The position numbers and the translations under genes are program-made. Shown here one piece after another: positions 24,350 through 34,430 of a stretch of 64,000 bases of DNA. The notes under the pieces were generated by a model. It was given only the letters and a program-made list of their open reading frames with translations, was not told where the DNA came from and ran no database searches. Every line of letters begins with the position of its first letter. Within the stretch, counting starts at the first letter, position 1. The DNA is from Eudromia elegans (lineage: Eukaryota; Chordata; Aves; Tinamiformes; Tinamidae), in contig PTEX01000303.1 in the NCBI GenBank assembly GCA_003342815.1, positions 647,044 to 711,043 on the forward strand, in the 5' to 3' direction.

Positions 24350-25057
24350 CTAGAGCATGTGGCACAGGGTGGTGTCCAGGCGGGTTTTGAAGATCTCCAG
24401 AGAAGGAGACTCCACCACCTCTCTGGGCAGCCTGTTCCAGCGCTCTGTCACCCTCACTGTTAATAAGTTCTTTCTCAAGTTCCTGTGGAACTTTTGGTGC
24501 CTCAATTTGTGGCCNTTTCCTCTAGTCCTATCACTGGCCACCACTGAGAAGAGGCCAGCCCCNTCCTCCTCACTCCCTNTCTTGAGNTATTTATATACAT
24601 TAATCAGGTCNCCTCTCAGTCTTCTCTTCTCCAGGCTGAAGAGGCCCAGCTCTCTCAGCCTTTCCTCATAGGGCAGATGTTCCAGGCNCCTAATCATCTT
24701 TGTGGCCCTGCGCTGGACTCTCTGTAGCAGCTCCACGTCCCTCCTGCACTGGGGAGCCCAGAACTGCACACAGTACTCGAGGTGCGGCCTCACCAGGGCT
24801 GAGTAGAGGGGCAGAATCACCTCCCTCGAACTGCTGGAGACGCTCTGCTTAATGCACCCCAGGATCCCATTGGCCTTCTTGGCCACACACTGCTGCCTCC
24901 TAGTCAACTTGTCGTCCACCATGACGCCCAGGTCCCTCTCTGCAGGGCTGCTCTCCACGAGGTCGGTGCCCAGCCTGTAGGCGTGTCTGGGGTTATTCCT
25001 TCCCAGGTGCAAGATCCTACACTTGCCCTTGTTGAACTTCATGAGGTTACTCGCCAC
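24350..25057 (-). pseudogene. CR1 ORF2 remnant: C-terminal domain
   Basis: A 235-codon piece running to the natural ORF2 end ('FKTRLDTTLCHML' then stop). It contains the '[20 protein letters not shown]' block, '[20 protein letters not shown]', '[20 protein letters not shown]' and 'RTRG.GHKLRHQKFHRNLRKN'. Compared with the 54.2-kb copy, a few residues (the ALV of CALVAKK) are missing without loss of frame. Several X residues come from N. This domain follows the RT in CR1 proteins. Confidence 0.85.
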
Positions 25058-25225
25058 CTAGTCGTCAAGTCTGTCCAGGTCCCTCTGGATGGCAGTGCGG
25101 CCCTCAGGGCTATCAGCTATTCCTCCCAGTTTGGTATTATCAGCAAACTTGCTGAGGGAGCACTCCATCCCTTCATCCAGGTTGTTAATGAATAATTTGA
25201 ACAGGACCAGACCAAGGACTGACCC

Positions 25226-25612
25226 CTAGGGGACACCACTAACCACAGGCCTCCAGCTGGACTCGGCACCACTGATTACCACCCTCTGGGCTCTGACATT
25301 CAGCCAGTTCCTAATCCACCTCACTGTCCACTCATCTATGCCACTCTTCTGGAGCTTGCCCAGGAGGATTATGTGAGGGACGGTGTCAAAAGCCTTGCTG
25401 GAAGGCTCCAGATAGATGACATCCACCACTCTGCCCTCATCTATCCAGTCAGCCACACCATCATAGAAGGCTATCAGGTCAGTTAAGCATGATTTCCCCT
25501 TGATGAATCCATGCTGGCTACTCCTGAGCACCTTCTTCTCCTCCATGTGCCTGGAGACAGCAGCCAGGATGAGCTGTTCCATCACCTTTCCAGGGACAGA
25601 GGTCAGGCTCAC
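25226..25612 (-). pseudogene. CR1 ORF2 remnant: reverse transcriptase core
   Basis: A 128-codon piece with 'SLTSVPGKVMEQLILAAVSR', 'RSSQHGFIKGKSCLTDLIAF' and a 'YLEPSSKAFDTVPHIILLGK' block. Compared with LDFSKAFD elsewhere, the Asp of this first catalytic box is lost through a three-base insertion and change. The piece ends at TAG in the VPQGS block (25,226-25,228), the same site as the stop in the 54.2-kb copy. Confidence 0.83.
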
Positions 25613-26580
25613 CGGCCTGTTGGCCTACTCCTCCTTCTTGCCTTTTTTGAAGACTGGGGTGACATTGGTTTTCCTCCAGTCCTCCAGCACCTCCCCCATT
25701 CTCCAGACCTTTCAAAGATGATGGAGAGTGGCTTAGCTAAAACACTTGTCAGCTCACACAGCACTCTGGGGTGCATCCCATCGGGGCCCATGGATTTGTG
25801 GGTGTTGAGTTTCCTCAGGTGCTCTCTAACCAAGTCTTCCTCTACTCGGGGCAAGTCTTCCTCTCTCCAGTCCCTTCTCATTTCCCTAGGGTCTGGGATG
25901 CTAAGGGGCTGCCCTTGAGAGTTGTCAGCCCTATCTAGGCTCTGTAGTTCCTGGGGACCAGCCCTAGCAGAGAAGACTGAGGCAAAGAAGGCATTTAGTA
26001 ACTCTGCCTTCTCCACATCCTCCGTTACCAANGCACCCTCCCCATTCAGCAGCGGACCAACATTTTCTCTACTCTTCCTCTTGCTGCTGTTGTATTTGTA
26101 GAAGCCTTTCCTGTTATCCTTGATGTCTCTCGCTAGTTCTAATTCCAAGCGGGCCTTGGCCTTCCTCATCGCACTCCTGCATTCCCTGACAACATTCCCA
26201 TATTGTTCCCACGTGGCCTGGCCCTTCTTCCACCTAGCGTATGTTTTCTTCTTCTCATTAAGTTTGCCCAGCAGCTCCTTTCCCATCCACACAGGTCTCT
26301 TGCCCCTCTTACTTGACTTTCTACTGGTCGGAATACACCGATCCTGGGCTTGGAGAAAGTNGNGCTTGAAGANAAGCCAGCTCTCCTGGACACCCTTTCC
26401 TTCTAGGACCCTGGTCCAGGGNATTTCTCCAAGGAGCTCCCTGAGGAGGTCAAAGTTGGCTCTCTTGAAGTCCAGGGCTGTAATCCTACTTCTTGCCCAG
26501 CTCCCACCACGCAGGATCGTGAATTCCAACATCTCGTGGTCACTACATCCAAGACTGCCCCTGACCCTCACATTTCCCAC
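25609..26580 (-). pseudogene. CR1 ORF2 remnant: endonuclease end, linker and start of RT
   Basis: This is the longest open piece in the window (323 codons). It begins at the end of the endonuclease ('GCSDHEMLEFTILRGG'), runs through the linker ('SKRGKRPVWMGKELL', 'RKAKARLELELARDIKDNRK', 'KRKSRENVGPLLN') and reaches the pre-RT block '[20 protein letters not shown]'. A single-base loss near 25,710 shifts the last 25 or so codons out of frame. The true RT frame resumes in the next piece (25,226-25,612). N bases affect several residues. In an intact element this region links nicking and polymerase activities. Confidence 0.85.
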
Positions 26581-26769
26581 TACACCATCTCTGTTGGTTC
26601 AGATCAGGTCTAGCAGCGCCCCTGCCCTTGTCGGCTCTTCAACCACCTGCATCAGGAAGTTATCTGCAACGCTCTGCAGGAACCTCCTGGACTGTCCGCT
26701 CCCAGCTGTGTGATTGTCCCAGCAGACATCAGGGTGGTTAAAGTTCCCCACAAGGACCAGGGCCTGTGA

Positions 26770-27237
26770 TCACGAGGCTTCTTGTAGCTGCCTGTAGAAG
26801 GCCTCATCCACCTCCTCATCCTGGTCAAGAGGCCTGTAGTAAACTCCCACGACCGTGTCACCCCTGTTGCCCTGCTCTTTGATCTTCACCCACAGGCTCT
26901 CAACTTGCGCTCCACCCTCCCCTACGCTGAGCTCCATACACTCCAGCTGCTCTCTCACATAAAGAGCGACTCCGCCGCCTCGCCTTCCTGGCCTGTCCCT
27001 CCTGAAGAGCCTAAAGCCCTCCATNGCCANGGCCCAGTCATGAGAGCTGTCCCACCACGTCTCAGNNATCNCAATGAGATCNTGGCCCTGCAATCGCACA
27101 AGCATCTCCAATTCCTCTTGCTTATTCCCCATGCTGCGTGCGTTTGCATAGAGGCATTTGAGCTGGGCTCCCAACGTGCCTCTCATTCTAGCCAGGACAG
27201 CTGCAGCTTGACTATATGGGTCTTTGGAAGTCACCAT
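26770..27237 (-). pseudogene. CR1 ORF2 remnant: endonuclease N-terminal part
   Basis: A 155-codon open piece. After about 25 upstream residues comes the start of the endonuclease domain ('LKCLYANARSMGNKQEELE'), then 'ETWWDSSHDW' carrying the conserved Glu, then 'RRGGGVALYVREQLECMELS' and 'VGVYYRPLDQDEEVDEAF'. Six N fall in or near the ETWW block. The piece ends in a TGA that sits where a CGA-type codon is expected, consistent with CpG decay. The remaining endonuclease continues out of frame, and its GDFN motif has become GNFN. Confidence 0.82.
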
Positions 27238-27377
27238 GTTATGTTCTGCCCTTTAGCCTCTTCAGGCCTGGGACCTCCTCCGCAGGCAATGGTGTTAGGC
27301 TGTTGCGAGTGGCACAACGGGCTACCGCCCGCCTTATCACCCGCTTCCCCGATGATGCCCCCCTCCCCCCTGGAACT

Positions 27378-27820
27378 ATGAAGAAACTTATTTGTATTTA
27401 GGAAAATATTTCATTTCTGGTAGCAATGGTCAAGTTAATTTAATAATAAATTATTATTTCACAATTTCTATTAATATAGAAGAGACTGTGATGAGAGATG
27501 ACATCTGGGCTTCCATCCTTGCTACAGGCTGCTACAGTTATCTGAAACAGAAAAAGTCCAAAGATGCAAAACAGTGTAATTATGAAGCACATCATGAAAG
27601 TCATTTGCTTAATCAGGAATATGGCCAGGAATTCTTTTCTAAGATGGAAGTAATCATTTGCTGAAATTTATCAGACATTAAATTAATGTGAGTCTACTTC
27701 AGACTTCCTATTCCCATTGCTAAGACATATGTGAGATGTTAAATCTCCTGTTTAATATTGTTTCTGGTTCCTCCCTATTTTGTAAGACTTAACTCTGACA
27801 AAGTAAAGCAGTTTGGGATA
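27378..27820. other. Spacer between two minus-strand CR1 copies
   Basis: Unique AT-rich DNA. A 90-codon plus frame at 27,392-27,664 shows no domain or splice context. No gene is supported. Confidence 0.55.
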
Positions 27821-28097
27821 TCATAAAATCAAAGAATGGTTAAGGTTGGAAGGGATCTCTAATCCAAACCCCTGCTCCAGCAGGGACACCTATAGCATGT
27901 GGCACAGGGTGGCATCCAGGCAGGTTTTGAAGATCTCCAGAGAAGGAGACTCCACCACCTCTCTGGGCAGCCTGTTCCAGGGCTCTGTCAACCTCACAGG
28001 AAAGAAGATTATCACATGGAGATGGAACTCCTTATATTTTAATGTATACCCATTACCCCTTGTTCTGACACCAAACACCAATGAGAAGAGTTTGGCC

Positions 28098-28601
28098 TCA
28101 TCTTCTTCTTTGCATTGTCCCCTTGGGTATTTTTACATATTGATGAGATCCTCTCTCAGTCTTCTCTAGGCTAAACTGGCCATGCTCACCTAGTCTTTCC
28201 TCATACAATAAATGCTCCAGTATCTTAATCATTTTTTTTGCTCGTTGATGGATCCTTTCTGGAAGCTCCACATCCCTTCTGTACTGGGGACCCCAGAATT
28301 GCACACAGTAGTCCAGGTGTGGCCTCACCAGAGTTGAGGAGAGGGGCAGGATCCTCTCCCTCAAGCTGCTAGCAACACTCCTCCTGATGCATCCCAGGAT
28401 CCCATTGGCCTTCTTGGCCATGAGGGCACATTGCTGACTCATAGTTATCTTGTTGTCAACCAGGACTCCCAAATCCATCTCTGCAGAGCTGCTTTCCAGC
28501 AGGTCAGCACCTAATCTGTCCTGGTGCCTGGGGTTATTCCTGCCTAGGTGCAGGACCCTGCATTTGTCCTTGTTGAACCTCATGATGCTAACTCTGCCCA
28601 A
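28098..28601 (-). pseudogene. CR1 ORF2 remnant: C-terminal domain
   Basis: A 167-codon open piece with '[20 protein letters not shown]', '[20 protein letters not shown]' and '[20 protein letters not shown]'. It loses frame before the natural end of ORF2 ('[13 protein letters not shown]'). The sequence signature matches the 10.7-kb copy rather than the 24.3-kb copy. Confidence 0.82.
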
Positions 28602-28942
28602 CTCTCCATCCTGTCTAGATCCCTCTCGATGGCAACACAGCCCTTAGGAGTGTTGGCCATTCCACACAGTTTAGTATCTTCTGCACACTTGTTCAGGGTG
28701 CACTCTGTCCCCTCATTCAAGTCATTGATGAACATGTTGAACAGCACGGGGACCAGTACTGACCACTGGCTACAAGCCTTCAACTAGACCTAGACTCAGC
28801 CCCATTTATCATGACCATTTGACCTCTGTAATCCAGCTAGTTCTCAATTTGCATTCATATAAAACACACTTCCTGAGTTTCTCCATGGGAATGTTATGGG
28901 AGACAGTGTAAAAAGCCTTGCTAATGTCAAGGTAGACAACAT

Positions 28943-29191
28943 CTACAGCTCTCTCATCATCCATCCATCCATCCATCCAGTCATCCCATCGTAGAAGGCT
29001 ATCACATTGGTCAAACATGGCTTCCCCTTGGTGAATCCATGCTGACTACTCCTGATGGCCTTCTTTTCTTTGACATCCCTACAGGTGTTCTTTACGATGA
29101 GCTGCGCCATCACCTTTTCAGGGAGGGAGGTGAGGCTGACCAGCTTGTAGTTTCCCAGGCCCTCCCTTTTGCCCTTTTTGAAGACTGGCAT
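28943..29191 (-). pseudogene. CR1 ORF2 remnant: RT fingers
   Basis: An 82-codon piece: 'MPVFKKGKREGLGNYKLVSL', 'SSQHGFTKGKPCLTNVIAFY', then a repetitive 'DGMTGWMDGWMM' tail caused by local CATC slippage. The catalytic LDFSKAF-like block continues in another frame ('YLDISKAFYTVSHN'), where the conserved first Asp is kept but FD has become FY. Confidence 0.75.
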
Positions 29192-30109
29192 GACGTTGGT
29201 TTTTTTCCCAGTCTGCTGGCACCTGCCCTACTCTCCCTAACCTGTTTATCCCATCTAGGCCCATAGATTTATATGTGTCCAGTTTGCTTAAATAATCCCT
29301 AATTCAATCCTCCTCTACCTTTGGAAAATCTTCCTCTCTCATGTTTGTCCCTCTTATATCTGGTCTCTGTAGTTCGTGGGGAGTAGCCTTAGCAGTAAAG
29401 ACATAAGCAAAGAAGGTATTTAGTAACTCTGCCTTCTCTGTATCCTCTGTCACCAAGGCACCCTCCCCATTCAGCAGCAGACTAACATTTTTCCTAGTCT
29501 TCCTCTTGCTGCTGATGTATTTATAGAATCCCTTACTGTTGTCCCTGACATCTCTTGCTAACTCTAATTCCAGATGAGCCTTAGCCTTCCTTGTTGCATC
29601 TCTACATTCTCTGACAGTGACAATGTTTCGATATTCTTCCCATGTGGTCTGGCCCTTCTTTCACATTATATATCTGCTCTTTTTCTCATTAATTTTACTC
29701 AAAGGCTCCTTGCCCAACAAATTAATATTCCAATATGCCAATTTAATATTCCAGTCAGTATAAGAAGACACAATTCTTACAATTAGTGCCCATCACTTTC
29801 TTGGACAGAATATTTGCTTCTCAGGGAAATTTTGAACAAACATTTAATATCTCTTCAAAAACGCATCAGGATTCATTACACATTGGTAAACATAGACACT
29901 CAGTGATTTCTCCCATAACAGATCTTTCAGGTAATCAAAGGAGAACGGCATTGTCTAAATAAGAACAAGCAGTAAAAAAAAATGTTCAAGTGAATTTTCT
30001 GATTATAAAATTGGTGGTTTTGACTGAACATTTATTGACTTTTCTGGCAACTGAATAAATTCTGGAGAGCTTAATAAATAGTTAGCTATAAACAAGAGCT
30101 TGATGCAAT

Positions 30110-30276
30110 GTTCATCGCTTATTTAAATATTTGTTAAGTTTACTTGTATGTGCACAATACCACTAGTAAATAGTTCCACATGCTAAGCAGATTACTTTCT
30201 AATCATTGCAGAGATATTTCAAATAAGAAATTTTAACACTGCAGTGAATTCAAGAAGCTTTTTTTAATGCAATAAG
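30110..30276 (-). repeat. Unknown interspersed/inverted repeat, arm A
   Basis: Its reverse complement matches 32,883-33,052. One 104-base block is alignable without gaps at about 85 % identity by my count, including 'aagcttcttgaattca' and 'atctgcttag'. The rest is alignable with small gaps and ends in the shared 'gatgaac'. The family is not recognised. Confidence 0.8.
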
Positions 30277-31406
30277 AAACTCCCTCCCATTTCACCATCT
30301 TGAATGTGTTGAATATTAGATGTTTCAGAGGCCATGATTTTTTCATTCATCATGGTATTGAGCTGTGGTAAAAGCTTATGACTGTGTCATTCTTTTGGTA
30401 TCAAAAGATATGTCCTTGGTCAAAATTACTGTTGATTTAATGGAAATTTATGTGAACGTGTGAGCCCCTTTTCTAGTGAGATGTAGCAATAATAGGGTTT
30501 CTTAGCAAGTGCCTGTGATGAGACATTCAGTGCTGACTTACATAGACTGTCCCAGAAGGTGACTCTCTTGTATGATTAAATATTGATATCCCAATCAAAA
30601 TTTTCTTTATTACTTTCTTTCTAGTTCAATTAGGCTTTCTCAGTCTGCTCCTACCACATGATCAGGAATATCTTTCTTCATTTGCAGACCTTGCAAACAC
30701 ATTTGGGTTCAATTTAACATTCTCCTTGGTGTTTGTGTACCATTTTCAGAACGTTAAAGAAGTAGCTTCATTAGTAAATCCACATATTTATAAGGAGCTC
30801 ATTTAGTCTATGAAGCTAATGTTTATGTAAGGCTCATTATGTGTTCTGCTAATATCCTTACACTGCAATGAAGTTTAAACAACAAATAGATATCTTTTCC
30901 TTCTGAACTTCTGCACATAAATGCTGCTGAGATTTTGCTCTGAAAAAGCAATAAAGCTAATTAGGGAGAAGCATGCAAAATTAACTAAAGCTAAAGCTAA
31001 AATACAGACACACTAGGTCACACTGGGGGAATATAAGTGGTCTTTTAATTGCCAAAATGTCATATGTAGCAGGTTTAGATGGACATGGCCCAACCTGTTT
31101 ATAGTTACATTCTGCTTTATTTTGACCAAGGAAAAGACATTTCCCCGCCTTGCTTCCAGTAATTGTATTTCCTCTGCTTCTTTCAGTTCATTTTCTCTAA
31201 TCAAGGTGCTTCTTCATTACTTTCCTACATCTCCCACTTAAATAAACGCTGATGTTTAGTTTCATTCTCTTAGCTTTTCTCTTCACATGGTTCTTTATGC
31301 AGGATTCGTTCATACCTACAAACTTTTTATCTGAGGCTTGAAGTGGCAAGTGTATGTGTGTTGTTTTGTTAGGAATCTAAGTTCTTGGTGCTGCTTCCAA
31401 TTTGTC

Positions 31407-31456
31407 TAGTCATTTTGTTAAACAGAGAATATAGTCATTTTGTTAAACAGAGAATA
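31407..31456. repeat. Perfect 25-bp tandem duplication
   Basis: Two identical adjacent 25-base units starting 'tagtcattttgttaaacag'. No difference separates them, so the duplication is recent or is an assembly slip. Confidence 0.95.
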
Positions 31457-31787
31457 AATATACAAGCTTTGTGTCCTGAGAAACACTCTAGAACACTTTG
31501 CCTTTTCTACCTGAAACTTAGCAATATAGGCCTTCTTTAACAAACTGTGTCTTTTATCATTCTGTGGCTGCTTAAAGCCGTGCTATTGGGAGCATCGTCT
31601 TTCTCACTCAACTCAGTGGCCATTACTAGGATTTTCCTCAGCTGTACCACCATTTCCCATAAGACTAAATAAATCAGAGTAGTCTCATAGGCATAATTCT
31701 CCCTTATGGTGTAGCAACAAGAGCAAAGATGGTACCTCTTAAAACTGCAGGTTCATCTTCAGTCACCTTTGCAAATGCTGTAAAATG

Positions 31788-31811
31788 AAATAAATAAATA
31801 AATAAATAAAA
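31788..31811. repeat. (AAAT)n microsatellite
   Basis: Six AAAT units. No CR1 is adjacent, unlike the array at 3.3 kb. Confidence 0.9.
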
Positions 31812-32712
31812 CCCATGATTATCTCCTATTATAGAGACTTTTACAGTGGATTTGGACAGGGACTAAGAGTAAAACAAGGGAAAAAACGTATCGTTGTTGA
31901 CAATCATTGAAATTTGTTGTATTAGAAGGTAATAATGCTATAGTAATATAGCAATGATATAGTAATGAGATAGTAGTTATAAGGTAATAATGATATTAAA
32001 GAGTAATTCACAAACCTCTGTTGCCAATATGGCACATAGTAATTGTCATATATTTTCCCACACATAACTATGACTGATATATCTGATAAATCTTTAGGCA
32101 AAGAGAAAGGAAACTTGGAGAAGGAGGAAAAAACAATGAAAGCACTAAAATGCAAATAAACTGCCTGAAATAAGAAAAAAAGTATCAGAAAAGTATCAGA
32201 AGTTTCTGATCTTCTCTGTTTAAATATTTTTCTTTTGTTTTCTAACTGATGGATATGCAATTGTTTTGTTTGCTTTCTACCTCCAGTTCACTTCTTTTTT
32301 TTAATTCTGAAAATAACTGCTATTTCAAGTTCAATTCAAATGCACTATGCTATTGAAAAGACACACAGTGTGCTCTCCCACAGAGACCTGACTTCCTGTC
32401 CTTTGCTCTTTTGTTTTCTTTCCACCAATAAAGAAAAGTGATTCAAAATGAAAGTTTCTGGTGTTTTTTTTTGTCCAGAAACAATACACCATTCAGGATG
32501 GATCATTAATGCAATTCTTTTATAGTTTATATATTCTTCTTACAGACTAACCAGAAGACTGGTGAACTAGTCTGTGGTTGTAAGGGATACACTCCATGTT
32601 CATGTTCTTGCATAACAGAATTTTTTAAACAATAAATATCATAATTATTATGGTTCCTCAAATCACTCAACCTCTATAGATATTATGTAGATGACATCAT
32701 GATTATGAAACA

Positions 32713-32766
32713 TGATCACAATATGGTTAAAATTGGAAGGGACTTCTGCAGATCATCTAGTCCAGG
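32713..32766 (-). mobile_element. CR1 3' tip fragment
   Basis: Only the last 50 or so bases of a CR1 3' end are present ('ggttaaaattggaagggac', 'agatcatctagtccag'). The next 290 bases are not CR1, yet a CR1 5' fragment in the same orientation follows at 33,057. Confidence 0.82.
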
Positions 32767-32882
32767 ACATCCTACTAAGCAATGAGTGACTGGCCTCTGT
32801 CTGGTCTTCAGTGGCCACATCTGGTCTGCCAGTGACCACAATCCCCCATTCAACACAGTAAACTTAAAAATGAGATGAACTT

Positions 32883-33052
32883 CTCATTGCATTCAAAAAA
32901 GCTTCTTGAATTCATTTTAGTTTTAAAATGTCTTATTTAAAGTATCTCCTCAGTGACTAGAAAGCAATCTGCTTAGTGTGTGGAACCTAGGAGTGGTAAC
33001 CTATTGTGAATATGCAAGTGAATTTAATTGATATTTAAATAAAGTGATGAAC
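32883..33052 (+). repeat. Unknown interspersed/inverted repeat, arm B
   Basis: The inverted partner of 30,110-30,276. It lies between two pieces of a minus-strand CR1 and ends four bases before the CR1 endonuclease fragment begins. Weak similarity may extend left to about 32,847. Confidence 0.8.
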
Positions 33053-33056
33053 AAAT

Positions 33057-33190
33057 GTCTCACCATATCTCCATGTTCCCAATGAGACTGTAGCCCTGCA
33101 GTCGCATACAGACCTCTAGTATGTCCTGTTTCTTCTTCTTTCTGCATCAATTATTGTGTTGACACTACAGGGAGGCACCCAGCTGCGCCC
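33057..33190 (-). mobile_element. CR1 fragment from the start of the endonuclease region
   Basis: It aligns with 27,052-27,170 of the long copy: 'gtctca', 'caatgagac.gtagccctgcagtcgcata', 'cctgtttcttcttctttctgcat' and 'ggcacccagctg' follow in order. An isolated 5' fragment of a 3'-primed element is unusual. It is probably the far end of the element whose 3' tip is at 32,713, with about 3 kb lost between. Confidence 0.72.
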
Positions 33191-34144
33191 ATTTCCCAGA
33201 AAAAAAAGGTATGACAACTTCCTCCATAATGCTATCCTGTATGCTCTTTTGTATTTGTGTGCATATGCTGCAAGTGGGACCCTTTTAGGACTGCTTGGTT
33301 GTTTATAAAGTCCACTCTTTCACATCACCGTGAACATTTTGCTTGTTTTTATAATATGCAGCAAAATGAATTCTACTAAAATGTGTGGCACAATAATTTG
33401 GTAGTAATAAAGACATTAGTTAGATATAAATAAGAACTTCAAAAAACCATAAGACAGAGTAGAGAAGGAAAGGCTAGTCAAAAACAGGAATGAAAAAGGA
33501 TTGAGGGTGGAGGAAAGCAAGTGCTTCAAAATACTCAGTCATCAAAAGACAGAGATCCTGGTGGTGTTACAGTATTCCTGCCAGCTGTAGCCTTGGATGC
33601 CACAGTGATCCTCACTCCAGCGAGACAGAGCAAGAGCCAGGGAACAGCCAAATTACCAGCTTTTCAAAGTGATATCAGGTAGGTCTAGTATAGGAGTTTG
33701 TTCTTTCTGACAGATATTTTATTCCCTTGTTTTTGATTAGCACTTCATGCATGAGCACGTGCTACAATATTTTTTTTACTGCCTGGGGTCTCTTCAGCTT
33801 TTTGACTCCAGTGCTCTGTTCAGGTCATAAGCAACTGGTTTCTCTGTCTCATCTTCTTGTTCTGTTTTAGCCTTAGCCCTTCAGAATCATTCATATTGCA
33901 TGACAATTTGTTCAGTATGTGAGAAGCCAAAAATACACAATCAATTTTACAGAAGGAGTACTACCTTTTATATAAGAAAATGTCCAGAAGAAGAAATTAA
34001 AACTTCTGTCTTCGAACAATCCAGTAAAATCTATGGGTTATGGGTTCTTTATAGTGTTGGTTTTTTTTTGGTTTTTTTTTTTTTTTTCCAGGAAAGTTAA
34101 TATCTGAATTCATCACTTTAAAGTAGTAAATTGAATTCTAGTCA
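33191..34144. other. Unique AT-rich DNA, no gene seen
   Basis: No exon is recognised. T runs lie at about 34,061-34,088, just before the next CR1. Confidence 0.55.
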
Positions 34145-34430
34145 GTGGTGGCTGGTGTCAGAACAAGAGGTAATGAGTATACATTAAAACATAAGGAGTT
34201 TCATCTCCATATGAGGAAGAACTTTCCTGTTCAGGTGACAGAGCACTGGAACAGGCTGCCCAGAGAGGTTGTGGAGTCTCCTTCTCTGGAGATCTTCAAA
34301 ACCTGCCTGGATGCCACCCTGTGCCACGTGCTCCAGGAGACCCTGCTGCACCCAGAGTGTTAGACTAGATGATCTCTAGAGTTTCCGTCCAACCTCAGTC
34401 ATTGTGTTTCTGTGTGATTCTCTGATATTA
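34145..34430 (+). mobile_element. CR1 3' end fragment
   Basis: It covers the last 65 or so codons of ORF2, still open to '[13 protein letters not shown]' plus a few extra codons because the usual stop is lost. The 3' UTR and a degenerate terminal repeat ('attgtgtttctgtgtgattc') follow. It is of the 10.7/27.8-kb type ('[15 protein letters not shown]'). Confidence 0.92.

Larger units (their letters stand above)
24269..27377 (-). mobile_element. CR1 LINE, 3.1-kb copy spanning nearly all of ORF2, with scattered N
   Basis: This is the longest CR1 here. The 3' terminus is at the left ('atagaatcatagaatggc'). The element continues rightward through the 3' UTR, C-terminal domain, RT, linker, complete endonuclease and the GC-rich region upstream of ORF2 (to about 27,377). 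The frame is well preserved but broken: TGA after 'RQLQEAS' (about 26,770), a TGA after the 'LLDLI' block, a one-base loss near 25,710, TAG at 25,226 and another TAG just before the 24,350-25,057 piece. Catalytic residues are changed: GDFN reads GNFN and FADD reads FADN (codon 25,136-25,138). Seventeen single-base N are confined to this copy, which suggests assembly from a mixed repeat consensus. Confidence 0.95.
27821..29718 (-). mobile_element. CR1 LINE, 1.9-kb 5'-truncated copy
   Basis: The 3' end lies at the left ('ggttaaggttggaagggatc'), where about a dozen bases normally reading 'agaggtcatctagt' are missing. The copy spans the 3' UTR, C-terminal domain and RT, and is truncated near 29,718 at almost the same ORF2 position as the 10.7-kb copy, whose diagnostic residues it shares. 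The coding frame is in pieces, and the FADD box reads CAED ('[12 protein letters not shown]'). A (CATC)n-like expansion lies at 28,961-28,980 in the 'DGMTGWMDGWMM' stretch. Confidence 0.94.
29719..32712. other. Unique AT-rich DNA with one arm of an unknown repeat
   Basis: No exon is recognised. It contains the arm at 30,110-30,276, a perfect 25-bp duplication at 31,407-31,456 and an (AAAT)n tract at 31,788-31,811. A few minus open frames (for example 31,922-32,260, 112 codons) are AT-rich and low-complexity, with no domain. Confidence 0.55.

Noticed and set aside
24269..27377. A functional CR1 source element
   Set aside because: Stops, a frameshift and altered catalytic residues interrupt ORF2, and the upstream ORF1 is absent.
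26120..27381. Plus-strand open frames of 197 and 158 codons
   Set aside because: They are the antisense of the CR1 endonuclease and linker and contain no independent domain.
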